Shown piece after piece: positions 1 to 11,000 of a stretch of 64,000 nucleotides of DNA (positions are counted from its first letter, which is position 1; each line of letters starts with the position of its first letter). A program made the translations under genes and the position numbers. A model generated the notes under the pieces. It was given only the letters and a program-made list of their open reading frames with translations, was not told the DNA's origin and did not search any database. The DNA is from Zygotorulaspora mrakii (Eukaryota > Ascomycota > Saccharomycetes > Saccharomycetales > Saccharomycetaceae), in contig NC_050721.1 in NCBI RefSeq assembly GCF_013402915.1, positions 496,001-560,000 of the forward strand. The letters run 5' to 3'.

Positions 1-1506
<1,506 letters not shown>

Positions 1507-2178
1507 ATGCAGTCATGGACTTTTTGGATTTTGTGGCTTGTAACAGCCAATATAAGCGCTGGTTCACCCATAACGTTTGAGCTGAAAAAGGGTCAGAAAG
1601 AATGTTTCTACACTCTAACGACGGACATCGATTGCACAATTTCTTATTACTTCGCCGTCCAGCAAGCATCGTCCAGTGACTTGAATGTCGACTATGAAAT
1701 CTTTGGTCCAGGTGATAAATACTCCCCATTATTTCAGAGAAGAGGCGAACGTCAGGGAGAATGGTCATTTCTGGGGGAACACAAGGGTGAATACAAGTTC
1801 TGCTTTGATGGACGCAATGACGATAGCAAAATTATCGACCTCCAAATTAAGAGCGTTTGCAATCGGGAAGATGATTATCGCAGTAGCAAACGTAAGGCAA
1901 GAAAGGAGCGAAGGAATTTGTGGAAGTCAGATAAGGATCCATTAAAGGCATCCTTGGAAAATTCAGTAGATCAAATCGAAAGACGTCTGTACCAGCTTGA
2001 GAATACCATGGATTACTATAAGAAAAGGAACATACGAAACAACTATACAGTGCGCTCCACTGATCGAAGAATTGTAACCTTTTCTCTTTATGGTATTATA
2101 TTGCTAGCACTGATGAGTTTGGGCCAAGTGATTGTGCTTCAATGGTTTTTCCAAAAAGCCAGAGATCAAGTTGTTTAG
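1507..2178 (+). CDS. ERP3: p24-family (EMP24/GP25L) ER-Golgi cargo protein
   Basis: Type I membrane protein of the p24 family, which cycles in COPII/COPI vesicles and helps load cargo such as GPI proteins. The 223 residues show a hydrophobic signal peptide (about 1-20) and a lumenal GOLD domain with the FELKKGQKECFY start and a second cysteine in KFCFDG. A coiled-coil segment follows (about 150-180), then one membrane span near 190-212 and a short tail beginning FFQKAR. The length equals S. cerevisiae Erp3 (225). Position next to CDC7 picks ERP3 out of the several ERP paralogues. It converges on DAL1 with only 57 bp between stops. Confidence 0.9.
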   Translation: MQSWTFWILWLVTANISAGSPITFELKKGQKECFYTLTTDIDCTISYYFAVQQASSSDLNVDYEIFGPGDKYSPLFQRRGERQGEWSFLGEHKGEYKFCFDGRNDDSKIIDLQIKSVCNREDDYRSSKRKARKERRNLWKSDKDPLKASLENSVDQIERRLYQLENTMDYYKKRNIRNNYTVRSTDRRIVTFSLYGIILLALMSLGQVIVLQWFFQKARDQVV

Positions 2179-2235
2179 TTTATCAAATTATATGCTTTTT
2201 TTGAAATATGATATATACTCTTCTAATTGCATTAT

Positions 2236-3852
2236 TTAAAATCTTGCTTCCAGAAGGGTTTGGCCGACTGGGGCTTGAGAGAATCCATTTTCGCTATCAT
2301 AAATCTTCATTCCACGCAAGTGAGTACTCAACACAACACCTTTTGCAGTAAACCCATTATAGGCTGTTATCTTGTTCTTGAAGAAAACCCTTTTATCAGT
2401 TATCAACTGTTCTCTCTCTGGATCAAAGACAACGAAATCGGCATCGTGCCCTACACGAATAAAACCTTTACGGTGCTGCAAACCGACTTGTATTGCTGTA
2501 TTCTCACAACACCACTTAACAATGTCGATCAACGAAGCTCGAGGTCTTATTGTACTTGCCTTGGTGTGAAGAAGAGCCAATCCTAAGCCGACAGAGGCTA
2601 TTCCGCCCCAAGCGCTGAAGAAATCACCCTCTGCCAATTGCTTCAATTCTGGAGTGCATGGAGAATGATCACTAACAATCGATGTTATTAGTCCTTCGTT
2701 TAGCGCACGCCACAGACCTACTCGATTAGCTTCAGTCCTGATGGGGGGACAGCATTTGAAATAGGTAGCCTTCGTGGGGATGTTTTCTGCCGCCAAACAT
2801 AGATAGTGAAAACACGTCTCAGCAGTTATGGGCAATCCATCGCGATGTGCAGAGCGAATCAATGGCAGGGCTTCCACAGATGCTAGATGTACGATATGCA
2901 GAGGTGGTGCTTTCCCGTTATTTGAATTCATACAGTTTTTCAGGCATTTTATCAGCAAAGATATGGCATCGGTTTCAAAAGCATCTGGTCTTGAAATCAG
3001 AAATGAAGAATACTTACAAGGGTCGATTTTTGATAGTCCATCGTCGATCTTAGCAGCAGCCTCCAACGCAGGAACAATAGCGTCATCATGGTGTACAATG
3101 TGGGATGGCTTACCACTTCTGGGTTCGGCAGGTGACAGAACGTGCGATAAAGCCAACGATTCTCTTTGCTCTGGGGTCAAAGCATCTTCGTTATGATTCA
3201 TTTTTTCTAATCCTATATGGCGGCCATCTACAATTGTATGTTGGTGCTTGTCCACTTGCAATTCAGCATGAAACATCATCATGGTTTTATGATTGGCTAA
3301 TGTATTCATAGCTTTTTCTATGTAATGTTGTTCAACCATGGGAAATTCATCAACCCCACTGTCAATCAGAAAACCTTTGAAACCACGTACTCCTGCTTTT
3401 ACCAATGGAACCAGATCCTCAAGATTGTCTGGAACCATACCTCCCCAAAATGCTACATCACACCACAATTGATCTTTCGCAGCATTTAATTTGGCGTTGA
3501 AGTTAGCAAGTGTTGTCGTGGGAGGTATGGCATTCAACGGCATATCTACAACCGTAGTAACGCCACCACAACAGGCAGCTTGTGTTCCCGTTGCAAACCC
3601 TTCCCAATCAGTCCGACCTGGCTCATTTAAATGGACATGAGAGTCTACAAGACCGGGCAAAATAACATACGGTGTGACAATATTATATTTCTTCACGTCA
3701 TATATCTTCAGTAGTGGATCATTCAATGACTCGACAACAATTTCGGGATATATTTCTATTATCTTGCCAGAGTCCGTCGAGTACAGTATTGTTGCCGCTT
3801 TGCACTGTGCTTCCAAAATAACATTTGTGGAAGCAATGGCTTCGATTGGCAT
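2236..3852 (-). CDS. DAL1: Allantoinase
   Basis: Opens allantoin to allantoate, the first step of allantoin use as a nitrogen source. It is an amidohydrolase-fold enzyme. The start MPIEAIAS matches the S. cerevisiae start. Metal ligands are visible: HVH in GLVDSHVHLNEPGR (72, 74), the carboxylated-lysine motif GFKGFL (159), HAE (195), HIVHLAS (319/322) and SDHSPC. At 538 residues it is about 78 longer than S. cerevisiae Dal1 (460). Nearly all the excess is one insertion, about residues 200-279 (3016-3255), between HAEL and YSSFLISRPD; it is open and has no intron signals. The gene stands alone between ERP3 and KAP104, not in a DAL cluster. Confidence 0.95.
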   Translation of the reverse strand: MPIEAIASTNVILEAQCKAATILYSTDSGKIIEIYPEIVVESLNDPLLKIYDVKKYNIVTPYVILPGLVDSHVHLNEPGRTDWEGFATGTQAACCGGVTTVVDMPLNAIPPTTTLANFNAKLNAAKDQLWCDVAFWGGMVPDNLEDLVPLVKAGVRGFKGFLIDSGVDEFPMVEQHYIEKAMNTLANHKTMMMFHAELQVDKHQHTIVDGRHIGLEKMNHNEDALTPEQRESLALSHVLSPAEPRSGKPSHIVHHDDAIVPALEAAAKIDDGLSKIDPCKYSSFLISRPDAFETDAISLLIKCLKNCMNSNNGKAPPLHIVHLASVEALPLIRSAHRDGLPITAETCFHYLCLAAENIPTKATYFKCCPPIRTEANRVGLWRALNEGLITSIVSDHSPCTPELKQLAEGDFFSAWGGIASVGLGLALLHTKASTIRPRASLIDIVKWCCENTAIQVGLQHRKGFIRVGHDADFVVFDPEREQLITDKRVFFKNKITAYNGFTAKGVVLSTHLRGMKIYDSENGFSQAPVGQTLLEARF

Positions 3853-3913
3853 ATTAAGAAATGATATACGATCTTGAACAGAAATCCGACCTCCAAGTAA
3901 TTGGTCTACATAA

Positions 3914-4115
3914 CTTATCGAATGGTGCTTTCCATTTATGTGAGGTTTTAAATAGAAGGTTTCTTATATCGTCAAAAATAACCACGAACATTCGCGTATT
4001 GCCGAAGTCAGCTGAAAACGAATACACCATATTGCATGATTAATAGTATTTAAGTTGAGTACTAGCATATATCCAAAACTCTTTCAGAATATGATAAAAC
4101 CAGGGAAAAATTATC
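3914..4115. promoter_or_regulatory. GATA-type sites upstream of DAL1
   Basis: The 266-bp gap upstream of DAL1 contains GATAAG (minus strand, 3914-3919), GATAA (plus strand, 4093-4097) and GATAA (minus strand, 4111-4115). GATA factors Gln3/Gat1 and repressors Dal80/Gzf3 act through paired GATAA sites at allantoin genes in S. cerevisiae. Use here is inferred from gene identity. Such short motifs also occur by chance in AT-rich DNA. Confidence 0.4.
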
Positions 4116-4118
4116 TTA

Positions 4119-6845
4119 TTAATTACTACTAAACTGTTGCAAGAGAGCGATTGCTTCTTGAGAAAGACGGAGAATCTGTATCTTGTCTGAATATTTCATC
4201 AATAATGCATATATGTCTTGAGCGAAAATAGTGACATCGACATTGACTGCTAATCCTTCTAATATGCTTTTCAACGTTTCATCCGTAATCGAGACATTAT
4301 ATCCTGTTAAATTAACGATCTTGATGAACCCCATGTATGCACTACTTTTTTCCTCAAGAGACTCAAGGTCGTTCACAGATAGACACCATTTGCTCCACAC
4401 GGAATCAGAGGCGAAAGGGCCAGACGAAAAGACCTCTGGAAGAGTCATTCCAAGTCTTCCAATCGTAATGGCAAGATTTTCGGTGACTGACTTATCCAAA
4501 ATTTGACTGGTCGTGGTGAATAGATCTAGGATCAAACGTGAAAGGTCGACGATATAATCAGTCAAGTTTATCCGTTCTCCTATCAATCCTAAGCACCAAA
4601 TAGCATTGACCAATGCAGATACACCGTCTGAATCATCATTGTGCACCATCTCAATGGCAATCAACTTCAAAAATTCCGGAAGAGAATTGGCAAGCAGTCG
4701 AGGTTCATGAAAGTACACAATATCTCCCAGTAACGCAAAAGCACTTTGTCTTACCTCGTGAACGGGGTCATGCAAACATTTTATTAAGATGTTCAAAATA
4801 AGCGTGTTCTTGTTCCCTTGCGGGAACAGTAGTTGTTCAGATTGAGGCCCTAAACCTTGGACCAAACCGTCGATTAGATCCAACGATGTTATGACGAAAT
4901 CTTTCTCTGGCACGACAATGTTTGGATCTTGGTGAGACCTCTCATCTAGCTCAACGCATTGACGAAGTATCATGTAAGCTCTGTTGTAAACTTCGGGGGC
5001 CATTGGCATAAACCTCTCCCCTAGAGAGGTCGCAACGTAGGATAAACACTCAAGTAAAGGCCACAACTCTTTATCATTGTCGGACAAAGACGACCATTTC
5101 GCTATCAAATGAGGGAGAATTGTTTGCATAGCCATATCGTCCAATTCGCATTTTTCTGCTAATCTACCTACAGCATCATACAAAATAATTAAGTTCTTCT
5201 TTTTGTACAATTCAAAGCATTTGCTGAAACTACTCAGCAATTCTTTGTATAATAATGTTTCGATGAGCTCGCTATCACAGTTTTCAATAAAAACAGCCAC
5301 AGCGCTAATTGCAGCTTCTTGGACATCCTTCTTTCTATCCATCAAAGTATTTACGATTGGTTCCAAAACCGGAATCAAAAATTCTGTGTGGTCCATTAAG
5401 ATCCAAGGCGAAAACCTGCTCAATGTCCAACACGTTATTTTTCTTACGGGAGCCCATGAGTCTTTCAATTGCTGCACCAGAAAGGGGACCAAAGCGGGAA
5501 GTTGATCATCGAAATATTTCACCCCACCTTCAGCCATTGCACCTAGCGCCAACACAGTAGCCTCTCTAATGTACCATCTTTCAGATGTGAGATGCTCTCT
5601 TAAAAATGGAATAGCGACATTTACGACATCACCAGGAAGGAGGTTGGTCAATACATCCAGTGTGGAAGCAGAGCATTTTCTCAAGTTCCATTGTGTATCT
5701 ACCTCACTATCATCTGCATCCTCGTCTTCACTGTCAGCATCTCCGTCTCTTTTTTTAACAATGCGAGGAGCAACAGGCCTAATATCCTCATCTTTGTCTT
5801 CTTCAAAAGCATCGTCCTCGTTCGAAACTTCTAGAGCTAATATGGTCTCTTCGTTGTATACCATTTTGGCCAATAAAACTGGAACAACATCTTTGACGTA
5901 TGGCTGTACAATGTGCTGTGGAATTTGTGAGTTTGTAGCGAAGGCATGCAAAAATTCACATGCCTCTATCGCCACTTTTTCCTCTAAAACAGAGCCTATC
6001 AAATGAAGCATGAAATGAATAATACCTGATAAGTGATCAATTAGTTTATCTGGTCTGAATTCCAATATGGTTGCGAAGGAGACGCATATTTGTGCTCTAA
6101 CTAGATCGTTCTCGTCTGATTGTGCCAAATTGAAAATTATGTTCAAAAAATCATCAATTTTCACAATGAATGATTGAGATTGCAGAGGTACAATGTTATT
6201 CAGACATTTAATTGCTTCGGACTTAATTACGGGAGACGAAGCTGGATCCCCTGTTAACCTGATAAAGACACTTACAAGCATATCCATCGGCTTAATGTCG
6301 CCACTCCACTTCAACTGGAAGAATTGGGCGCTATCCTCCATAATTTTAGACAGAGCTTTGATACTGGACTCATTTCCATTTGAAGCTAGCTCCAAAAGTT
6401 GTGACAGCATCTCAATGCCTTGCGGATCTTCCCTATGCTGCCTGTAATAAGTCGAAAATAATGTTGTAATAACGATGCCTGTAACATTTGAGACTAATGC
6501 ATTGCTAGAGTTGTACAGTCCATGAATGATATTACTTTTGACATATTGAATATCATGTGTACCTTTAGTCAGGCTGCCTTCTTCCAGCATTGTGTTCTTT
6601 AAGAGGAGGCCAGCGGTCGCCCTGTTATTCTGCAAGTCTAGCAATGAAAGGTGGGACTTCAGTAACTCATTCGTTTCACCCTCTATTAAAATATAGCAAA
6701 GATAGTTTAAAAATTCAGATTGCAATTGGAACGTTTTCAAGGCTTCCATGGCTTGGGAACGCTCTTCCTGATTTGGAGACATCGAGTTCTTTAAAAGAGT
6801 GGCTACATGAAGGAGATACTCTCCATTAGGCTGCCAGCTTGACAT
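4119..6845 (-). CDS. KAP104: Karyopherin beta-2 / transportin, nuclear import receptor
   Basis: Imports mRNA-binding proteins with PY-NLS signals such as Nab2 and Hrp1. It is a 908-residue HEAT-repeat solenoid. An acidic loop at about residues 345-385 (EEDKDEDIRP followed by DSEDEDADDSE) corresponds to the H8 loop that releases cargo on Ran-GTP binding. Conserved tracts include YVKSNIIHGLYNS, DTQWNLRKCSA and SRFSPWIL. I start it at the ATG at 6845 (MSSWQPNGEYLL), which aligns with the S. cerevisiae start; the frame extends three codons further only to a TTG. In S. cerevisiae the gene is YBR017C, away from these neighbours, so this junction differs between the species. Confidence 0.95.
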   Translation of the reverse strand: MSSWQPNGEYLLHVATLLKNSMSPNQEERSQAMEALKTFQLQSEFLNYLCYILIEGETNELLKSHLSLLDLQNNRATAGLLLKNTMLEEGSLTKGTHDIQYVKSNIIHGLYNSSNALVSNVTGIVITTLFSTYYRQHREDPQGIEMLSQLLELASNGNESSIKALSKIMEDSAQFFQLKWSGDIKPMDMLVSVFIRLTGDPASSPVIKSEAIKCLNNIVPLQSQSFIVKIDDFLNIIFNLAQSDENDLVRAQICVSFATILEFRPDKLIDHLSGIIHFMLHLIGSVLEEKVAIEACEFLHAFATNSQIPQHIVQPYVKDVVPVLLAKMVYNEETILALEVSNEDDAFEEDKDEDIRPVAPRIVKKRDGDADSEDEDADDSEVDTQWNLRKCSASTLDVLTNLLPGDVVNVAIPFLREHLTSERWYIREATVLALGAMAEGGVKYFDDQLPALVPFLVQQLKDSWAPVRKITCWTLSRFSPWILMDHTEFLIPVLEPIVNTLMDRKKDVQEAAISAVAVFIENCDSELIETLLYKELLSSFSKCFELYKKKNLIILYDAVGRLAEKCELDDMAMQTILPHLIAKWSSLSDNDKELWPLLECLSYVATSLGERFMPMAPEVYNRAYMILRQCVELDERSHQDPNIVVPEKDFVITSLDLIDGLVQGLGPQSEQLLFPQGNKNTLILNILIKCLHDPVHEVRQSAFALLGDIVYFHEPRLLANSLPEFLKLIAIEMVHNDDSDGVSALVNAIWCLGLIGERINLTDYIVDLSRLILDLFTTTSQILDKSVTENLAITIGRLGMTLPEVFSSGPFASDSVWSKWCLSVNDLESLEEKSSAYMGFIKIVNLTGYNVSITDETLKSILEGLAVNVDVTIFAQDIYALLMKYSDKIQILRLSQEAIALLQQFSSN

Positions 6846-7207
6846 GTCGGTCAATGTATCTATTTACTCGACCTGGAAGCGCTTATAGATGCTTTACAGT
6901 ATTTTTGAAGGTTGTATTTTGGTTACTTAGTCGTAAGCCATCGGTTTTTCTTAACTCTGAAGGTTTTGATGATACTTGTATACGATGTGGTGTCACACTA
7001 AAGAAGGTACTGTTACGAACAGCATGAAGCTAAAGGAAAGACGTGATTCAACAAAACTATTTCAAGTGAGTTTTTGATGCTATTAACAGGGCGTGTGGCC
7101 TTTGCAATGAACTCCTAAACATCTACAAATAGTAAATCGATTTATAACTACCTTCAAGATTATATGCGTAAATAAATGTAGTCTCAGGTAGTAACGGTTA
7201 TGCAAAT
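6846..7207. other. KAP104-BUD14 intergenic region
   Basis: 362 bp holding the KAP104 upstream region and the BUD14 3' end (both genes on the minus strand). I see no conserved regulatory motif or RNA gene in it. Confidence 0.4.
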
Positions 7208-9550
7208 TTATGATTTATTTACTATCTCATCCAACTGTCTCATGAGATCGTCCATTTTGAGAAGAAGGGGGTTATACAATTGCTGCACATATGGATGACA
7301 GGCCTCCCCGCTTATCTCTGTGCTACGCTTAGGATTCGATATTTGTCTCGATACAGATGAGGTACTGTTGACGCTTGTTGAAGACGCCACCCTCTCTGAG
7401 TCCATGAGAAACTCTTCTGATGAAGATGATGAAGACAAAACAGAAATGCTACTTTTATTGTTGTGAGCAGCCTTGGCGCTTCCATTTTTTCGTGTTGCGC
7501 TTATCGTCCCATCAGATGCTTGATCAAGGGTCTCCTTACTGATTTTATTCGATGTATCATTTTTGTCGGAATCGGTGCCTACAAATTTTGAGAAATCTTG
7601 AATGGCTCGCGACGGAGGTATTACTGCTGAATCATCCTGAAACTTATCATTGGTTAGTTGAGGGGAGTCATTGGTCCATTCGGATGAAGAAGGTGAGAAC
7701 TCTCCAATTGTAGAGATCGAATAATCTGAATATGAGTTAGCCATGTTAGCGCCGGTACGAGAGCTATTTTTGACAAAAGGCACAACTGGCGCTTCGAAAA
7801 TTTTACGTAATGCATCCTCTTCGGCATCCTCAACTTTATCATAGGACACTGAGTCATCTGTGTCGGTTTGGCCTTCATATTTGTTCTCTTTCGGCACACC
7901 TTCCTTATTCTGAGGTCGCCTAACTTTTTTAATATCTAAAAGCGGCATAGAAGCAACATCGAAGCAAACATCACTAACCACTTCACTGGCATCATCATCC
8001 TCTTGTTGCCCATTGAATGACATGTCGACTTCCGTGAATTCATCGCGAGGCTTTGGATCAACCACTTCATCATCTTCTATTTCATTCCCAATATACCTAT
8101 TCGCATAGCCAACAACATCATTGAAGCTAACTGACTTATTGCCTTTTATGTATTCCTTTAAAACTCGAGACCTATCGCCTTCTATTTTTTCATTTAAATG
8201 TTCCTCTATATGTTCCTTAATTTCTGTAGTCTTTGGGTGCTCGTTACTTTGTAGCGAGTCCGAACCTGCTCTTTGTGAACTAAACGATTGAGAAGACATG
8301 TTCTCGTTTTTCCAACAGTTTAGTCTTGCCAATCGCTCGGGAAATGTTTCTAGCAACTCTGCAGGCGCAAATCCTATCTTGTTGTCGCTGTATCTTTTGA
8401 CCAACCACCAATATGAATCCTGATCATTCAGCAGCAAGCAAGATTCGTCTTGCTCTAGCTGACAATGTGAAGGATCAGGACCAAAGAAAGGATGTAACGC
8501 GTACAATTTCTCAGGATCTAGTTCTTTTGGAGGATATTGAGGCCCATAACCGTAAATTTCGTTTTCCTCATCTTCATCGCGGTCGTTGTCATCACTTTCC
8601 TGTTTAAAAACCTCCTCGTTGCCTTGCTTTTCATCCTTTTGTTCATATTCTTCTATTCCGTTATCACCCTCCTCCTCCTCAAATGACGACGCCAGATCAA
8701 AACCATCAAAGCCATCATCACTCTCACCATCGTGAGCACTTTTTTTACTTTCACTTCTTTCGAGTGAAGACGGGCTTGCACTAAGATTCTGCAAACGTTT
8801 CTCCATGTTGTCCTCAAAATCTGAATCTGAATATCCATAATCTTGAGAAGATTGTGATGATTGTGAGAATCCGGTACCGTCAACGCTTAATGTTTTTTTG
8901 AGATCTCCATGATCCAGTTCATTTGAATCGATATCTAAGCGATCGTTCTGCTCGTGTTTATGCTCGTTGTCGTCGTCGTTGTCTTCGTCTTGTGCGTTGT
9001 TGTGAAGGTTAGTGTCGCTATCGCCATCCCTGTCAATGTAGCTGCCCAGCTTGGATTGATCTTCGTGCACCGCAAGTTCTGATGCGCCTTGACTATTCTC
9101 CTTTCCTTGTTCCGCTAACTCTTGCGCTTTATTTTCAGATTCCACTCCCTCTAAATAGTCACGGACCTTCGTGCTTTCTACCCCATCTTCATCCTTTGAT
9201 ACACACTCACGATCCGCTCCTATTGAATAGCGACTGGAGGTATTGCTCACTAAGCTACTTCGTTGTTTTAGTGGGGACAAGCTTGCCGACTTTGGCATCA
9301 CTACGACACTGCCGCTTGCACTTTCACTTTCATTGTCAGTATCACCTCGACTGGAATTCGCACCATGTGCCAATGGCCTTATTTTTAATATATCAGCGTA
9401 ATTATCTACCAATGATGGATCGCTCAATAAGTCCCTCTCCACGTTATCCAAGCTTAAATACGTATTTGGTATACCTTCCGGTGAACCAAAACTCGTTGCC
9501 GCCATGGATACGGTGGGAAGTTTGTGCTCGCTAGACTCCTCCGTTACCAT
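7208..9550 (-). CDS. BUD14: SH3-domain polarity/formin regulator, PP1 partner
   Basis: Bud14 acts at sites of polarised growth. It restrains formin Bnr1 and, with Kel1/Kel2 and the phosphatase Glc7, affects microtubule and spindle-position control. The 780-residue protein is very acidic and serine-rich, with one SH3 domain near residues 345-405 (LYALHPFFGPDP ... SYWWLVKRYSDNKIGFAPAELLE). A PP1-docking RVxF-type motif KSVSF lies at 472-476. The C-terminus has a short predicted helix. I use the ATG at 9550 (MVTEESSEH); three upstream codons lead only to a TTG. Position beside ADE1-KIN3-CDC15 reproduces YAR014C-YAR019C. Confidence 0.9.
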   Translation of the reverse strand: MVTEESSEHKLPTVSMAATSFGSPEGIPNTYLSLDNVERDLLSDPSLVDNYADILKIRPLAHGANSSRGDTDNESESASGSVVVMPKSASLSPLKQRSSLVSNTSSRYSIGADRECVSKDEDGVESTKVRDYLEGVESENKAQELAEQGKENSQGASELAVHEDQSKLGSYIDRDGDSDTNLHNNAQDEDNDDDNEHKHEQNDRLDIDSNELDHGDLKKTLSVDGTGFSQSSQSSQDYGYSDSDFEDNMEKRLQNLSASPSSLERSESKKSAHDGESDDGFDGFDLASSFEEEEGDNGIEEYEQKDEKQGNEEVFKQESDDNDRDEDEENEIYGYGPQYPPKELDPEKLYALHPFFGPDPSHCQLEQDESCLLLNDQDSYWWLVKRYSDNKIGFAPAELLETFPERLARLNCWKNENMSSQSFSSQRAGSDSLQSNEHPKTTEIKEHIEEHLNEKIEGDRSRVLKEYIKGNKSVSFNDVVGYANRYIGNEIEDDEVVDPKPRDEFTEVDMSFNGQQEDDDASEVVSDVCFDVASMPLLDIKKVRRPQNKEGVPKENKYEGQTDTDDSVSYDKVEDAEEDALRKIFEAPVVPFVKNSSRTGANMANSYSDYSISTIGEFSPSSSEWTNDSPQLTNDKFQDDSAVIPPSRAIQDFSKFVGTDSDKNDTSNKISKETLDQASDGTISATRKNGSAKAAHNNKSSISVLSSSSSSEEFLMDSERVASSTSVNSTSSVSRQISNPKRSTEISGEACHPYVQQLYNPLLLKMDDLMRQLDEIVNKS

Positions 9551-10021
9551 ATCACCCAATATTGTTTAACGCTCTTTAAAAGTTCTCTGTTCGACTATCA
9601 GTGGTTCTATCAATACCTTCTTTTCGAAAGAACCCTTCCAATATATCAATAAAGTGGTGATCTTCCAAGATTTTTAGGCACACCAATGTCAAATTGAACC
9701 CTGGCCAATAGTAGAATCTGCACAGGTTTGGACAAGTTCAATATGAGGTGCCACTTTCTCTATGCATCCTTACTATCTGTGTTTATCGTTATATATTCAT
9801 CACATTTGATCTTTAAGAATGGAGAGAATCAAACTCTGCATTCTCTAAAAACGTTACCCGACACAAAGTTTTGTCGATTACAGAAGTCAAAATTATGACT
9901 CGGTAATATGAAAAATTAAAACGATGTGATGGTTCATAGGCATATAAATTCGAGTATTGGGGAGATCTGAGCTTCATTGGTGTTACTTCTGACCAGGAGT
10001 ACAAATCAAACATAAATAAGA
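9551..10021. promoter_or_regulatory. BUD14-ADE1 divergent promoter with a Bas1/Gcn4-type site
   Basis: 471 bp between divergent genes. TGACTC at 9896-9901 lies about 120 bp upstream of the ADE1 ATG. This is the core bound by Bas1 (with Bas2, under AICAR/SAICAR control) and by Gcn4 at purine genes in S. cerevisiae. I see only one full copy. Confidence 0.5.
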
Positions 10022-10942
10022 ATGAGCAAAACTATTGCCCAGACTGAATTGGATGGGGTTCTACCCTTAGTTGCAAGGGGGAAGGTTAGAGATATCTACG
10101 AGGTGAATCCTGAGACTTTATTGTTCATTGCTACCGACCGTATTTCTGCTTATGATGTGATCATGGATAACACTATTCCAGATAAAGGTGTTTTGTTGAC
10201 AAAACTATCCGAATTTTGGTTTGATTTTCTATCCAAGGATGTCCGTAATCATCTGATTAAAATCCCAGCTGATAAATCCGTATTTGATTTCCTGCCTAAA
10301 GAATTGAGTGAGCCCAAGTATAAGGAACAACTGCAGGGAAGGTCTCTCTTGGTTCAAAAACATAAGTTGGTACCTTTGGAGGTCATCGTTCGTGGCTATA
10401 TCACTGGCTCTGCATGGAGCGAGTATTCAAAAACCCGCTCTGTACATTCCTTACCTCAACCGGATGGTTTACAAGAATCTCAAGAGTTCCCAACCCCAAT
10501 TTTCACACCTTCCACCAAGGCTGAACAAGGTGAACACGACGAGAATATATCACCTGAAAAAGCAGCTGAAATCGTCGGTAAAGAGCTCTCCGAGAGAATA
10601 GCTAAATTGGCTATCAAACTATATGTTAAATGTAAGGAATATGCAAGGAGTAAAGGTATAATAATTGCTGACACCAAGTTTGAATTCGGTATCGATGAGG
10701 AGACAAATGAAATTATTTTAGTTGATGAAGTTTTAACGCCTGACTCATCGCGTTTCTGGAGCTCTAATGATTATAAGGTAGGAGAATCTCAAAATTCTTA
10801 TGATAAACAGTTCTTGAGAGACTGGCTCACTGCCAATAGCCTAAGAGGTGTCGATGGGGTCAAGATGCCTGAAGATATAGTTGATAAGACAAGAGCCAAA
10901 TATCTCGAAGCCTACACAACCTTAACTGGTGAAGACTTTTGA
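10022..10942 (+). CDS. ADE1: SAICAR synthetase (phosphoribosylaminoimidazole-succinocarboxamide synthase)
   Basis: Joins aspartate to CAIR using ATP to make SAICAR in de novo purine synthesis; cytosolic. At 306 residues it is the same length as S. cerevisiae Ade1. Family motifs are clear: the ATP-site start VARGKVRDIYEV, the ATDRISAYDVIM segment, EVIVRGYITGSAWSEY, IIIADTKFEFG and the metal/substrate segment DEVLTPDSSRFW. Unlike the bacterial enzyme it has the longer fungal insertions. The start ATG sits in a good context (AAGAATG). It is divergent from BUD14 and convergent with KIN3, with 58 bp between stops. Confidence 0.97.
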   Translation: MSKTIAQTELDGVLPLVARGKVRDIYEVNPETLLFIATDRISAYDVIMDNTIPDKGVLLTKLSEFWFDFLSKDVRNHLIKIPADKSVFDFLPKELSEPKYKEQLQGRSLLVQKHKLVPLEVIVRGYITGSAWSEYSKTRSVHSLPQPDGLQESQEFPTPIFTPSTKAEQGEHDENISPEKAAEIVGKELSERIAKLAIKLYVKCKEYARSKGIIIADTKFEFGIDEETNEIILVDEVLTPDSSRFWSSNDYKVGESQNSYDKQFLRDWLTANSLRGVDGVKMPEDIVDKTRAKYLEAYTTLTGEDF

Positions 10943-11000
10943 TAGTGACTATGCACCAAAAATTAGATTTGTAACTAGGTCGTAAGAAATGTATTTTCTT

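Noticed and set aside
7654..9534. Several 60-150-codon frames inside BUD14 on both strands
   Set aside because: Shadows of the acidic, serine-rich BUD14 coding sequence.
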